Part shown: positions 13,487 through 22,234 of the stretch, one piece after another | Layout of the letters: every line of letters begins with the position of its first letter | Position numbering within the stretch: the stretch's first letter is position 1 | Assembly (NCBI RefSeq): GCF_001056295.1 | Contig: NZ_JVMD01000016.1 | Location: forward strand, 1 to 36,863 | Reading direction: 5' to 3' | DNA from: Corynebacterium halotolerans | Lineage (GTDB): Bacteria; Actinomycetota; Actinomycetes; Mycobacteriales; Mycobacteriaceae | DNA length: 36,863 nt | Translations under genes and position numbers: made by a program | Notes under the pieces: generated by a model | The model's input: only the letters and a program-made list of their open reading frames with translations | Database searches by the model: none | What the model was told of the DNA's origin: nothing

Positions 13487-14539
13487 TCAGCGGCCGATCG
13501 CCGCCTCGACGATGTCGGCGCACCGGCCCGAGTCGAGCGTTTCGCGCACGACGTCGAGGGCACGGGACATCGCGGACTTCAGGTCCCCGCCCTCCAACCC
13601 GCGCGCGGCGACGAGCGCGGCCGCGGAATTGAGCAGCACGGCATCCCGGATGGGCCCGCGCAACTCGCCGTTCCACACCCTCCGCGCGACATCCGCGTTG
13701 TAGGCGGGCTCCCCGCCCCGCAGCGAATCGGCCGGGGCGTACTCCATGCCGTAATCGCGCGGGTCGATGACGTCTTCCGCCACCTCGCCGTTCTCCACGA
13801 CGAAGACGCGGGTCGTGCCGGTGACCGTGATCTCGTCCAACCCGTCCGATCCGCGGACGACGAGCACCCGCTGGCCGCGCCGGGCGAAAGCGCCGGCCAT
13901 CGTCTCCATCTGATCCTCGAAGGCACAGCCGATGAGGCTGCTGGCGGGCTGGGCGGGGTTCGTCAGCGGGCCGAGCAGATTGAACAGCGTCGGCACGCCC
14001 AGCTGCGACCGGACCGGCCCGGCGTAGCGCATGGCCGGGTGGTGGGTCGCCGCGAAGAGGAAACGAAGATTGAAATCGGGGTGCTCCGGGGAAGCCACGC
14101 GGCCGTCCGCGATGTCGATGCCGAGCGCCTCGAGCATGTCGGCGCCGCCCGACTTCGACGACGCGGCGCGGTTGCCGTGCTTGAGCACCGGAACGCCGGC
14201 CGCCGCGACGACGACGGAAGACATGGTCGAGATGTTGACCGTGTGCGCGCCGTCGCCGCCGGTGCCGACGATGTCGACCGCGCCCGAGGCATCCGGAACC
14301 CCGGCATCGGAGGCATGGGCGAGCATCCCGGTCGCCGCGGCATCGAGCTCGGCGGCGGTGATCCCCTTGGCGAAGATGCCGAACGCGAAGGCGGCGATGG
14401 TCGCGTCGACGGCCTGGCCCGTCATGATCTGGTCCATGGCGAACCGGATCCCGTCCGCGGGCACTTCCTCGCGCGCCCCGATGAGCCCCAGGACCCGGCG
14501 CCATTCTTCCTGGCTCGTGTGTGCGGTCTGCTGGGTCAT
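13487..14539 (-). CDS. trpD: Anthranilate phosphoribosyltransferase
   Basis: A 350-residue enzyme transferring phosphoribose from PRPP to anthranilate, the second step of tryptophan synthesis. Diagnostic motifs are the PRPP-binding VDIVGTGGDGAHTVNISTMS and the KHGNRAASSKSGGADMLEALG segment. FNLLGPLTNPA and MRYAGPVRSQLG follow, with VVRGSDGLDEIT further on. ATG 14539 is supported by AAGGAG 7 nt upstream; the frame extends further but without a ribosome site. It is convergent with the exonuclease gene (13-bp gap) and divergent from ctaE. It stands apart from any trp operon, as in mycobacteria, so it may be the stand-alone TrpD. A TrpD-like paralogue role cannot be excluded. Confidence 0.93.
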   Translation of the reverse strand: MTQQTAHTSQEEWRRVLGLIGAREEVPADGIRFAMDQIMTGQAVDATIAAFAFGIFAKGITAAELDAAATGMLAHASDAGVPDASGAVDIVGTGGDGAHTVNISTMSSVVVAAAGVPVLKHGNRAASSKSGGADMLEALGIDIADGRVASPEHPDFNLRFLFAATHHPAMRYAGPVRSQLGVPTLFNLLGPLTNPAQPASSLIGCAFEDQMETMAGAFARRGQRVLVVRGSDGLDEITVTGTTRVFVVENGEVAEDVIDPRDYGMEYAPADSLRGGEPAYNADVARRVWNGELRGPIRDAVLLNSAAALVAARGLEGGDLKSAMSRALDVVRETLDSGRCADIVEAAIGR

Positions 14540-14925
14540 CAGTCGCTCCTTACTGTTCGCCGATCGTCGCGGCGCCGGCCATCCGGCAGTCACTGTGCCT
14601 TGCCCGGTGAATATTACGGCGGAACCGGCGCGGGCGCGCCGCCGGGTGCTCACCGCCGCCGACGATTCTCCACCTCCGCCCCGCCGACCACCCGCGGACG
14701 GTGCCCGCCGGCGACTGTCCTCCGCCCGACCGAATGCCCTCCGCCCCGCCGAAACCTCTCCCCACCCCTCCGGGCCCCGGCATCGAACCCGGGGCGGTCA
14801 TCCGCTATTATTGGCCTCATTCGCGGCATTGCTCAGCTACGCCTGAGCATCCGCACAGGAACGCGGTCCCCTCGGGGGATGCGGACCACGGAGCCGGAAA
14901 GGTCCCGCGAGGGGGAGGCGCGGCG

Positions 14926-14942
14926 GGCGTCGCAAAGCAACC
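14926..14942 (+). repeat. 17-bp recurrent intergenic motif, copy 1
   Basis: GGCGTCGCAAAGCAACC, identical over all 17 bases to the copy at 32404-32420 on the other strand, and over 16 bases to 34203-34218. It lies 138 bp upstream of ctaE in the same orientation. Function unknown. Confidence 0.8.
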
Positions 14943-15006
14943 GGATAAGTTCCCCGCGTCGGGAAAAATTAGTGGAACTCTCAGGAACTGCGATCAGCGA
15001 CCTGGG

Positions 15007-15016
15007 ACTTTGCAAA
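15007..15016 (+). promoter_or_regulatory. Putative RamB-type binding site upstream of ctaE
   Basis: ACTTTGCAAA matches the core of the corynebacterial RamB box (consensus ending ACTTTGCAAA), 64 bp before the ctaE start. RamB controls carbon and acetate metabolism genes. Its action on ctaE is an inference from the motif. Confidence 0.4.
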
Positions 15017-15066
15017 AAACTTTCCCAAAACGGGGGTTGCAACGTGACTCTTCCTTAAGAACAGGT

Positions 15067-15072
15067 CATACT
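15067..15072 (+). promoter_or_regulatory. -10 element for leaderless ctaE transcript
   Basis: CATACT ends 7 nt before the GTG start of ctaE at 15080, the spacing expected when transcription begins at the start codon. The -35 (GTGACT, 15044-15049, 17-nt spacer) is weak. Confidence 0.45.
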
Positions 15073-15079
15073 GTCTAAC

Positions 15080-15694
15080 GTGACGAGCGCAGTTGAAAAC
15101 ACAGGTATGACAGCACCACGTCGTGCCGCGACACTGAACCGACCGAACATGGTCAGTGTCGGCACGATCGTGTTCCTGTCTCAGGAATTGATGTTCTTCG
15201 CCGGCCTGTTCGCGATGTACTTCGTATCGCGCGCGAATGGCCAGGGAGAATCGTGGGAGTGGGGTACCGGCCACCTCAACGTCCCGTACGCACTGGTGAT
15301 CACCGTGATCCTGGTGTCGTCTTCGTTCACCGCCCAGTGGGGCGTGTTCGCGGCCGAGCGGGGCGACGTGTTCGCCCTGCGCAGGTGGTATGCCCTTTCT
15401 ACGCTGCTGGGAGCGATCTTCCTGATCGGCCAGGGCTACGAGTACTTCACCCTGGTCGGTCACGGGCTGACCATCCAGAACTCGATCTACGGTTCGGTCT
15501 TCTTCATCACCACCGGCTTCCACGCCGCGCACGTCCTCGCGGGCGCGCTGGCGTTCGTCGTGGTGCTGATCCGAACCTTCAAGTCGAAGTTCACCCCGGC
15601 GCAGGCGACGGCCGCCATCGTGGTCTCGTACTACTGGCACTTCGTCGACGTCGTGTGGATCGGCCTGTTCATCACCATCTACTTCATCCAGTAG
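15080..15694 (+). CDS. ctaE: Cytochrome c oxidase subunit III (aa3 type)
   Basis: A 204-residue membrane protein with five predicted transmembrane helices and the subunit III signatures [39 protein letters not shown] and [15 protein letters not shown]. It is the short actinobacterial five-helix form. It belongs to the aa3 terminal oxidase, which in corynebacteria forms a supercomplex with the bcc complex encoded immediately downstream. GTG 15080 is chosen because the N-terminus [13 protein letters not shown] resembles the corynebacterial protein and a -10 box lies 7 nt upstream. It is the first gene of ctaE-qcrC-qcrA-qcrB, with a 72-bp gap to qcrC. Confidence 0.95.
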   Translation: MTSAVENTGMTAPRRAATLNRPNMVSVGTIVFLSQELMFFAGLFAMYFVSRANGQGESWEWGTGHLNVPYALVITVILVSSSFTAQWGVFAAERGDVFALRRWYALSTLLGAIFLIGQGYEYFTLVGHGLTIQNSIYGSVFFITTGFHAAHVLAGALAFVVVLIRTFKSKFTPAQATAAIVVSYYWHFVDVVWIGLFITIYFIQ

Positions 15695-15766
15695 GCCGTA
15701 ACGGTCGCCACCCCCGGTGCGGCCTACTACAGCCATCCACTTTCCACGCACAACAAAGGGAAAACG

Positions 15767-16660
15767 ATGGAAAACCATAACCCCGCAGCAGAGGACCGCA
15801 CGTCCTCCGCGGCGGCCGGCCGCAAGGCCAAGGTCCGCCGCAAGATGCGCCGCACCGCCTCCGGTGTCATGGCGCTGGCCCTCGCCCTCACCGGCGCGGG
15901 TTTCCTGGCCAACGCCCTGACCCCGGACGCTCAGGTCGCCACCGCCCAGCAGGACGAAGCGGCGATGATCCAGCAGGGCAAGGAGATCTACGACGTCGCG
16001 TGCATCACCTGCCACGGCGCCAACCTCCAGGGCGTCAAGGACCGCGGCAAGTCCCTGATCGGCGTCGGCGAGGGCGCGGTGTACTTCCAGGTGCACTCCG
16101 GCCGCATGCCGATGCTCCGCAACGAGGCCCAGGCCGCCCGCAAGACCCCGCGCTACTCCGAGGAGCAGACCCTCGCCCTCGCCGCCTACGTTCAGTCCCA
16201 CGGCGGCGGCGCCGGCATCGTCCGCGACGAGGACGGCTCCATCGCCATGGAGTCGCTCCGCGGCAAGAACGCCGGCCCGAACGGCGAGATCGATCCCCTC
16301 GACGTCGCCCGCGGTTCCGAGCTCTTCCGCCTGAACTGCGCCTCCTGCCACAACTTCACCGGTCGTGGCGGCGCGCTGTCCGGCGGCAAGTACGCCCCGG
16401 TCCTGGACCCTGCCAACGAGCAGGAGCTGTACCAGGCCATGCTCACCGGCCCCCAGAACATGCCCAAGTTCTCCGATCGCCAGCTCACCGCTGACGAGAA
16501 GAAGGACCTGATCGCTTACATCAAGAACTCGGCGGAGACCCCCGGCCCGTCCGGTTACCCGCTCGGCGGCCTCGGCCCCGTGACCGAGGGCCTGTTCATG
16601 TGGATTGCCGGCATCGTCGCCCTCGTGGCGGCCGCACTCTGGATTGGATCCCGACAGTGA
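15767..16660 (+). CDS. qcrC: Diheme cytochrome c1 of the bcc complex
   Basis: A 297-residue diheme c-type cytochrome. A basic N-terminus and signal anchor (about 31-50) are followed by two cytochrome c domains with haem motifs CITCH (Cys79, Cys82, His83) and CASCH (Cys191, Cys194, His195). A C-terminal membrane helix (about 272-292) holds it on the outer face. The two-haem arrangement replaces the soluble cytochrome c that corynebacteria lack and passes electrons directly to the CuA centre of CtaC. GGG near AAAGGGAAAACG precedes the ATG. Its stop overlaps the qcrA GTG (GTGA). Confidence 0.96.
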   Translation: MENHNPAAEDRTSSAAAGRKAKVRRKMRRTASGVMALALALTGAGFLANALTPDAQVATAQQDEAAMIQQGKEIYDVACITCHGANLQGVKDRGKSLIGVGEGAVYFQVHSGRMPMLRNEAQAARKTPRYSEEQTLALAAYVQSHGGGAGIVRDEDGSIAMESLRGKNAGPNGEIDPLDVARGSELFRLNCASCHNFTGRGGALSGGKYAPVLDPANEQELYQAMLTGPQNMPKFSDRQLTADEKKDLIAYIKNSAETPGPSGYPLGGLGPVTEGLFMWIAGIVALVAAALWIGSRQ

Positions 16661-17868
16661 CCGACAACGTGAAGAAGAACTACAGCTCCGAAGAGCTGTC
16701 GAAGATGAGCAACGACGAGCTGGCCCGCCTGGGCACCGAGCTCGACGACGTGACCATCGCGTACCGCAAGGAGCGCTTCCCCATCGACGGCGACCCCGCC
16801 GAGAAGCGCGCCGCAGCCGGCGTGATCTTCTGGCTGGCCCTCGCGGTCGTGCTGGGACTGGCGTTCATCGCCGTGTACCTGTTCTGGCCGTGGGAGTACC
16901 GCGGCCACGGTCAGGAGGGTCTGTGGATCTACACCCTCTACACCCCGATGCTCGGCATCACCATCGGCGGATCCATCATCGCCCTGGGCGTCGGCGCCGT
17001 TAAGTACACCAAGCGCTTCGTGCCCGAGGAGATCTCGGTTCAGCGCCGCCACGACGGCCCCTCGTCCGAGACGGACCAGAAGACCATCGTCGCGCTGCTG
17101 AACGACTCCTGGGAGACGTCGACCCTCGGTCGCCGCTCCGCCATCAAGGGTCTGCTCGGCGCCGGCGCCGTCCTGGCCGGCATCGGCATGATCCTGCCGC
17201 TCGGCGGCATGATCAAGAACCCGTGGAAGCCGACCCACGACATGGACATCACCGGCGACGGCACCCTGTGGACCACCGGCTGGACCCTGGTCGAGCGCGG
17301 CAAGAAGGTTTACCTCGGCCGCGACACCGGCGCCATCGCCGAGGAGGGCCCGCACGGCTTTTCCTTCACCGGCGTGTCCCGCCTGGTTCGCCTGCGCCCG
17401 GAGGACCTGTCCGCCGGCGCCATGGAGACCGTCTTCCCCCTGCTGGAGGAGGACGTCAACGACGGCGAGAAGTACTCCCCGGATGCCGAGGTCTACGAGG
17501 CCCACATGCACTCGATCCACGGCTCGCGCAACGCCGTGATGCTGATCCGCCTGCGTTCGCAGGATGCCGCCCGCGCCACCCTGCGCGCCGGCCAGGAGGA
17601 CTTCCACTACGGCGATTACTTCGCCTACTCCAAGATCTGCACGCACATCGGTTGCCCGACCTCGCTGTACGAGGCCCAGACCAACCGCATCCTGTGCCCC
17701 TGCCACCAGTCGCAGTTCGACGCCCTGCAGTACGGCAAGCCGGTCTTCGGCCCGGCCGCCCGTGCGCTGCCCGAGCTGCCCATCGATGTCGACGAGGACG
17801 GATTCCTCTACGCCAAGGGCAACTTCATTGAGCCCGTCGGCCCGGCCTTCTGGGAGCGTCAGTCATGA
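16657..17868 (+). CDS. qcrA: Rieske iron-sulfur subunit of the bcc complex
   Basis: A 403-residue Rieske protein of the actinobacterial type with three N-terminal membrane helices (about 52-72, 88-114 and 165-190) instead of one. The [2Fe-2S] ligands are Cys328 and His330 (CTHIGCP) and Cys347 and His350 (CPCHQSQF); Cys333 and Cys349 form the stabilising disulfide. It transfers electrons from menaquinol to cytochrome c1. GTG 16657 overlaps the qcrC stop. The frame is open a further 19 codons upstream but those lie within qcrC. Its stop overlaps the qcrB ATG, so the three qcr genes are tightly coupled. Confidence 0.96.
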   Translation: MTDNVKKNYSSEELSKMSNDELARLGTELDDVTIAYRKERFPIDGDPAEKRAAAGVIFWLALAVVLGLAFIAVYLFWPWEYRGHGQEGLWIYTLYTPMLGITIGGSIIALGVGAVKYTKRFVPEEISVQRRHDGPSSETDQKTIVALLNDSWETSTLGRRSAIKGLLGAGAVLAGIGMILPLGGMIKNPWKPTHDMDITGDGTLWTTGWTLVERGKKVYLGRDTGAIAEEGPHGFSFTGVSRLVRLRPEDLSAGAMETVFPLLEEDVNDGEKYSPDAEVYEAHMHSIHGSRNAVMLIRLRSQDAARATLRAGQEDFHYGDYFAYSKICTHIGCPTSLYEAQTNRILCPCHQSQFDALQYGKPVFGPAARALPELPIDVDEDGFLYAKGNFIEPVGPAFWERQS

Positions 17869-19496
17869 GCAAATCCAATAACCGCGTCGCCATGATGGCG
17901 CGCAACATGGACGACCGTTACACCATGTCGTCCGGCATCCGCCGCCAGATCAACAAGGTCTTCCCCACGCACTGGTCCTTCATGCTGGGCGAGATCGCGC
18001 TGTACAGCTTCATCGTGCTGTTGCTCTCCGGCGTCTACCTGACCCTCTTCTTCGATCCGTCGATGTCGAAGGTCATCTACGACGGCGCCTACGCGCCGCT
18101 CAACGGCGTCGAGATGTCCCGCGCCTACGAGACCGCCCTGCAGATCTCCTTCGAGGTCCGCGGCGGCCTGTTCATCCGCCAGGTCCACCACTGGGCCGCG
18201 CTGCTGTTCGCCATCTCGATCATGGCGCACATGTTCCGCATCTTCTTCACCGGTGCGTTCCGCAAGCCGCGCGAGGCCAACTGGGTCATCGGCTGCGTCC
18301 TGCTGCTGCTGTCCATCGCCGAGGGCTTCATGGGCTACTCGCTGCCGGACGACCTGCTCTCGGGCGTCGGCCTGCGAATCATGTCGGCCATCATCATCGG
18401 CCTGCCGGTCATCGGCACCTGGATGCACTGGATGATGTTCAACGGCGACTTCCCGGGCGACATCATCATCCCGCGCCTGTACATCGCCCACGTGCTCATC
18501 ATCCCGGCCCTGCTGCTCGGCCTCATCGCCGCGCACCTGGCGCTGGTCTGGTACCAGAAGCACACCCAGTTCCCCGGCCCCGGCCGCACCGAGAACAACG
18601 TGGTCGGCGTCCGCATCATGCCGGTCTTCGCCGTCAAGGCGATGACCTTCGGCCTGATCAACATCGGCTTCATCGCCCTGCTGGCCGGCGCCTTCCAGAT
18701 CAACGCGATCTGGAACCTGGGCCCGTACAACCCGTCGCAGGTCTCCGCCGGCTCGCAGCCCGACATCTACATGCTGTGGACCGACGGCGCCGCGCGAGTC
18801 ATGCCCGCGTGGGAGCTGTACCTCTTCGGCTACACCATCCCGGCCGTGTTCTGGGTGGCGCTGCTGCTCGGCCTCCTGGTCGTGCTGCTCTTCGCCTACC
18901 CGTTCATCGAGGCCAAGATGACCGGCGACGAGGGCCACCACAACCTGCTCCAGCGTCCGCGCGACGTGCCGGTCCGCTCCGGCATCGGCGCCATGGCCCT
19001 GGTGTTCTACACGCTGCTGACCCTCTCGGGCGGCAACGACCTGATCGCCTACCACTTCCAGATCTCGCTGAACGCGATGACCTGGGTCGGCCGCATCGGT
19101 CTGATCCTGCTCCCGCCGATCGCGTACTTCGTCACGTACCGCATCTGCATCGGCCTGCAGCGTTCGGACCAGGCCGTCCTGGAGCACGGCATCGAGACCG
19201 GCATCATCGACCAGCTGCCCTCGGGCGCCTTCATCGAGGTGCACCAGCCGCTGGGCCCGGTGGACGAGCACGGTCACCCGATCCCGCTCGAGTACCAGGG
19301 CGCCTACGTGCCGAAGACGATGAATCAGCTCGGTGCCGCCGGCTCCCCGGGCCGCGGCGGCTGGTTCTTCCCCGACCCGCAGGACATCGCCGACGAGGCG
19401 AACCGCATCGAGGCGGAGAACCACCACGAGCAGGCTCAGATGTTCCGCGACCTCGAGGCCCAGCAGGCCGAAGAGCGTCGCCAGCTCGAAAAGTAA
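17865..19496 (+). CDS. qcrB: Cytochrome b subunit of the bcc complex
   Basis: A 543-residue integral membrane protein carrying the two b haems and the menaquinol oxidation and reduction sites. The core motifs are visible: [20 protein letters not shown] (first haem-ligand helix), [14 protein letters not shown], and [14 protein letters not shown] [20 protein letters not shown] (second ligand helix). [13 protein letters not shown] follows. The C-terminal cytosolic extension (about 430-543) is typical of actinobacterial QcrB and ends in a charged helix ([20 protein letters not shown]). QcrB of mycobacteria is the target of telacebec-type inhibitors. ATG overlaps the qcrA stop by 4 nt. Confidence 0.96.
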   Translation: MSKSNNRVAMMARNMDDRYTMSSGIRRQINKVFPTHWSFMLGEIALYSFIVLLLSGVYLTLFFDPSMSKVIYDGAYAPLNGVEMSRAYETALQISFEVRGGLFIRQVHHWAALLFAISIMAHMFRIFFTGAFRKPREANWVIGCVLLLLSIAEGFMGYSLPDDLLSGVGLRIMSAIIIGLPVIGTWMHWMMFNGDFPGDIIIPRLYIAHVLIIPALLLGLIAAHLALVWYQKHTQFPGPGRTENNVVGVRIMPVFAVKAMTFGLINIGFIALLAGAFQINAIWNLGPYNPSQVSAGSQPDIYMLWTDGAARVMPAWELYLFGYTIPAVFWVALLLGLLVVLLFAYPFIEAKMTGDEGHHNLLQRPRDVPVRSGIGAMALVFYTLLTLSGGNDLIAYHFQISLNAMTWVGRIGLILLPPIAYFVTYRICIGLQRSDQAVLEHGIETGIIDQLPSGAFIEVHQPLGPVDEHGHPIPLEYQGAYVPKTMNQLGAAGSPGRGGWFFPDPQDIADEANRIEAENHHEQAQMFRDLEAQQAEERRQLEK

Positions 19497-19525
19497 TAAT
19501 CGGCGCCTCAACTGCGCTCGACGAA

Positions 19526-19576
19526 CCGCCCCGGCGGCGAGATGAAAATCTCGCCGGCGGGGCGGTTCCCCTTTTC
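19526..19576 (+). terminator. Intrinsic terminator of ctaE-qcrCAB
   Basis: Arms of 18 bp (CCGCCCCGGCGGCGAGAT at 19526-19543, partner 19548-19565, one mismatch) are closed by a GAAA tetraloop and followed by TTCCCCTTTT. It starts 29 bp after the qcrB stop. Confidence 0.9.
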
Positions 19577-19663
19577 CCGGCGGGAGCCTCTTGGTTCCCC
19601 ACGAGGCCGGTTCCCGTTGTCCCCGCGGCCGATGCACCTTTTCCCGGCGGACCCGGTTCACCG

Positions 19664-19692
19664 TTTTTGGTGAGCCCGCACACGCGTAAGCT
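19664..19692 (+). promoter_or_regulatory. Promoter for the ABC-F leader transcript
   Basis: TTTTTG (19664-19669), 17-nt spacer and TAAGCT (19687-19692). The -10 box ends 6 nt before ATG 19699, so the RNA should begin at the mini-ORF start. The -35 is poor but T-rich, so an activator may be needed. Confidence 0.5.
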
Positions 19693-19698
19693 GGACAC

Positions 19699-19710
19699 AT
19701 GAACATCTGA
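19699..19710 (+). CDS. Three-codon leader ORF (Met-Asn-Ile-stop)
   Basis: ATG AAC ATC TGA, apparently translated from the 5' end of the ABC-F leader RNA. The seven bases immediately after its stop (CGCCTCC, 19711-19717) are the exact complement of the ABC-F ribosome site region (GGAGGCG, 19828-19834). A ribosome halted on this mini-ORF would cover the anti-Shine-Dalgarno and free the ABC-F start. Leader peptides of this logic control several antibiotic-resistance genes, including ABC-F genes. The mini-ORF is too short to judge by coding statistics, so the claim rests on position and complementarity. Confidence 0.45.
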   Translation: MNI

Positions 19711-19839
19711 CGCCTCCAGTCGCGCACGCCGCCGTCGTAAAGCGATCCGCCCAACCGGGCCACCGCGCACCGACCACCCGACGGCCGCCCGCGACCACTC
19801 CCCTCCCCGACCCGTTTCACTACCGCAGGAGGCGCCGCC

Positions 19840-21558
19840 ATGGCAGAATCCCCCCTTCCCTTCATCGACGGCTCCGCCACCCAGCTGGTGACCAATTCCG
19901 TCAACTACGACTACGAGGGCACGCCCGTGCTCCGGGACGTGAACATGACCGTCTCGGCCGGCGACGTGCTGGGGCTCGTGGGCGACAACGGCGCGGGCAA
20001 ATCGACGCTGCTGTGGCTGCTGTCGGGCCGGCGGAAGCCGACGTCCGGGTCCGTGACGCACGTGGGCACGCGCGTGCTGGGTTCGCAGGAGCTGGAGGCG
20101 CCGTTCGAGTCGACGGCGCGGATGCTCGTCGATGAGGCGCTGGGGCCGTCGAAACGCCGCCTGCAGGCCCTCGAGGACGCCGCCGAGGCCATGTCCGCGG
20201 CGCAGACCCCCGAGGCCGCGGAAACCGCCGAGAAGGCCTACTCCGCGCTGTTTTCGGATGTGATGGCCCACGACGACTGGAACGCCGAGCACCACGCGGA
20301 AGTCGTCCTCGATTACCTCGGCCTGTCCGGCTACGGCCCCGACGGCCCCCTGCTCGACCAGAAATCCATCGAGCTCTCCGGAGGCCAGAGGGCCCGGCTG
20401 GGGCTGGCGCTGACGCTGATCCGCAAGCCGGAGATCCTGCTTCTCGACGAACCGACCAACCACCTCGACGACCGCGGCCGCCAGTTGGTCATAGACACGA
20501 TCAACAACCACCCCGGCGTCGTGGTGGTGGCCACGCACGACCGCGATTTCCTCGACGCGGTGTGCACGATCATCGGCGATCTGGTGCCGGGCCGCGAGGG
20601 CATCGGCATGTTCCGCGGCAACTACACCGACTACGACAAGCACCGCCGGCATGAGCGCCAGCTGTGGGAGCACCAGTGGCGCACCGAGCAGCACGAGAAG
20701 ACGCGGCTGGAGCAGACCATCGAGACCGCCAACGAGGACTCCGGGCCCGTGCGGGCAAAGCGCGACAACGAAAAGATGGGCTACGACCACGCGGGCGGCC
20801 GCGCCGACCGCCAGGTCGCCCGCCGCATCCGCTCGGCCCGCCAGCGTCTGGAGGAGCTCGAGGAGGACGGCGTGCCCAAGCCGCCGGCACTGCTGGGCTT
20901 CGATGCCCCGCTGACCAAGCCGCTGTCCACCAAACGCGCGCCGGCCGGCAGCGACGAGGATTTCCACGTCAAGCTCCGCGGCGTCGTCGTCCCCGACCGC
21001 CTGCACGTCGGGTCGCTGACCATCCGGCCGGGCGACACCATCGTGGTCACCGGCCCCAACGGCGCGGGCAAGTCGACGCTGCTGAAGGTGATGCTCGGCC
21101 AGGTCTCCCCCACCGCCGGCGAGATGCGCATCGGGCAGGAGGCCCGGGTGTCCATGCTCGCGCAGGAGCAGGATTGGGAGGACCCGACGCTGAGCCCCAA
21201 CCAGCTCTACGACCTGAACCCGTCGCCGAAGGTCACCCTGGAGGATCTGGGGCTGCTCACGGCGCGCGACGCCAAGCGCCCCGTGGGCGACCTGTCGGTG
21301 GGCCAGCAGCGGCGCGTCGCCCTGGCGCTGGTGGTCGCCGATCCCCCGGACATCCTGCTTCTCGACGAGCCGACCAACCATTTGTCCGTCGACCTCATCG
21401 AAGAGGTGCAGGACGCGATCGCCGAGGCCGAGGGGACGGTCATCGTGGTCACCCATGACCGGCGGATGGTCGACCGCCTGGAGGCGCGGCATCTGGTGGT
21501 CGATGAGGGCGAGGTCACGGAGCTGCCGAAGGGCCGGAAGCCCGTCGAGTTCGCGTAG
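19840..21558 (+). CDS. ABC-F ribosome-protection ATPase, antibiotic-resistance type
   Basis: A 572-residue soluble protein with two ABC domains and no membrane segments. Domain 1 (about 13-265) has Walker A GDNGAGKST, signature LSGGQRARLGL and Walker B LLLDEPTNHLDD. Domain 2 (about 378-565) has GPNGAGKST, a degenerate signature LSVGQQRR and LLLDEPTNHLS. The interdomain linker (about 268-345) is long, basic and helical (RAKRDNEKMGYDHAGGRADR), resembling actinomycete self-resistance ABC-Fs such as the LmrC/TlrC/VarM group. Those proteins enter the ribosomal E site and dislodge peptidyl-transferase-centre or exit-tunnel drugs. A strong AGGAGG (19827-19832) precedes the ATG and may be sequestered. 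I recall no ABC-F gene at this locus in C. glutamicum or M. tuberculosis, so it may be a lineage-specific insertion. Confidence 0.85.
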   Translation: MAESPLPFIDGSATQLVTNSVNYDYEGTPVLRDVNMTVSAGDVLGLVGDNGAGKSTLLWLLSGRRKPTSGSVTHVGTRVLGSQELEAPFESTARMLVDEALGPSKRRLQALEDAAEAMSAAQTPEAAETAEKAYSALFSDVMAHDDWNAEHHAEVVLDYLGLSGYGPDGPLLDQKSIELSGGQRARLGLALTLIRKPEILLLDEPTNHLDDRGRQLVIDTINNHPGVVVVATHDRDFLDAVCTIIGDLVPGREGIGMFRGNYTDYDKHRRHERQLWEHQWRTEQHEKTRLEQTIETANEDSGPVRAKRDNEKMGYDHAGGRADRQVARRIRSARQRLEELEEDGVPKPPALLGFDAPLTKPLSTKRAPAGSDEDFHVKLRGVVVPDRLHVGSLTIRPGDTIVVTGPNGAGKSTLLKVMLGQVSPTAGEMRIGQEARVSMLAQEQDWEDPTLSPNQLYDLNPSPKVTLEDLGLLTARDAKRPVGDLSVGQQRRVALALVVADPPDILLLDEPTNHLSVDLIEEVQDAIAEAEGTVIVVTHDRRMVDRLEARHLVVDEGEVTELPKGRKPVEFA

Positions 21559-21564
21559 AGGCGC

Positions 21565-21591
21565 GGCCCGCAGGGTCACGAACTGCGGGCC
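21565..21591 (+). terminator. Hairpin directly after the ABC-F stop
   Basis: GGCCCGCAG and CTGCGGGCC form a perfect 9-bp stem with a 9-nt loop, starting 7 bp past the ABC-F stop. There is no T-run; it could protect or terminate the ABC-F transcript. Confidence 0.5.
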
Positions 21592-21667
21592 CCGCCCTGA
21601 CCGCGCGCTCGTGGCCGCGCCCGGGCCCCGGCCCGGACTGAGCCCCGCGACCTCCCCAGGGCACGCG

Positions 21668-21705
21668 AAAACCCCGCCACCGGAAGGCCGGGTGGCGGGG
21701 TCTTG
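21668..21705. terminator. Bidirectional terminator between ABC-F and ctaF
   Basis: AAAA precedes CCCCGCCACC (21672-21681), a 9-nt loop and GGTGGCGGGG (21691-21700), then TCTTGT. It serves the convergent ABC-F and ctaC-ctaF transcripts. Confidence 0.85.
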
Positions 21706-21757
21706 TCGCGGCCGCGTCAGGTGATCGCGTGGATCACCGTCGCGGTCTGCCGGTGAG

Positions 21758-22204
21758 CTAGTGCTTCTCCGGCGGGGTGATGTACTGCGTGTTGAGCTTC
21801 GTGCCGGACACGATCAGGATGACCGCGCCGAGCACGATCAGCCAGTAGGCCATGAAGGCGATGCCGTAGCCCATCAGCAGGATGCCCATCGTCATGACGA
21901 ACGGCCAGATGGAGCTGGCGGAGAAGAAGCCCAGGGTGCCCGCGCCATCCGCGACCTCGGCCTCCTCCCAGTCGGAGGGGGTGATGTCGGAGCGGACCTC
22001 GGTGAAGTGGAAGTACACGCCCAGGAACAGGGTCAGGAGGGTGGCCATGACCAGGCCGGTGGCGCCGGCCCACTCGAGGCGGCCGTGGTTCTCGTTGATG
22101 ATGTTGCCGGTGTCCTGGAGGTACATCGTGCCGAAGATGTACACGACGGTCATAACGCCCAGGAACACGGTGAGGCCGTAAAACAGCTTGGCTGCGGACT
22201 TCAT
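21758..22204 (-). CDS. ctaF: Cytochrome c oxidase subunit IV (actinobacterial)
   Basis: A 148-residue membrane protein with four predicted helices (about 7-27, 45-66, 96-115 and 118-137). It has the corynebacterial CtaF pattern MKSAAKLFYGLTVFLGVMTV, INENHGRLEWAGATGL and SSIWPFVMTMGILLMGYG, with a loop reading VRSDITPSDWEEAEV. It is the small fourth subunit of the aa3 oxidase. It follows ctaC by 30 bp on the same strand and forms one operon with it, ending at the terminator near 21690. Confidence 0.94.
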   Translation of the reverse strand: MKSAAKLFYGLTVFLGVMTVVYIFGTMYLQDTGNIINENHGRLEWAGATGLVMATLLTLFLGVYFHFTEVRSDITPSDWEEAEVADGAGTLGFFSASSIWPFVMTMGILLMGYGIAFMAYWLIVLGAVILIVSGTKLNTQYITPPEKH

Positions 22205-22234
22205 GTCTGACTTCTTTCTGGAGTCGTCGGGCGG

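Larger units (their letters stand above)
14540..15079. promoter_or_regulatory. Long trpD-ctaE intergenic region with promoter, folded leader and motif
   Basis: No gene is supported in these 540 bp. A plausible promoter TCGAAC (14783-14788), 17 nt, TATTAT (14806-14811) points rightward. It is followed by hairpin TGCTCAG-CTACGC-CTGAGCA (14830-14849) and a TCCCC-TCG-GGGGA stem inside CCGCA/TGCGG (about 14851-14884). A copy of the recurrent 17-bp motif lies at 14926-14942. Because ctaE appears to have its own leaderless promoter near 15067, the upstream promoter may make a structured RNA or a long second leader. Confidence 0.45.

Noticed and set aside
17859..19904. Long open frame on the minus strand across qcrB
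   Set aside because: It is an antisense shadow of qcrB caused by GC-rich codon use. It has no family features and its start region is intergenic.
19231..21579. A 782-codon minus-strand frame over the ABC-F gene
   Set aside because: Antisense to a gene with complete ATPase motifs. The translation is low complexity and Arg/Leu-rich, with no domain.
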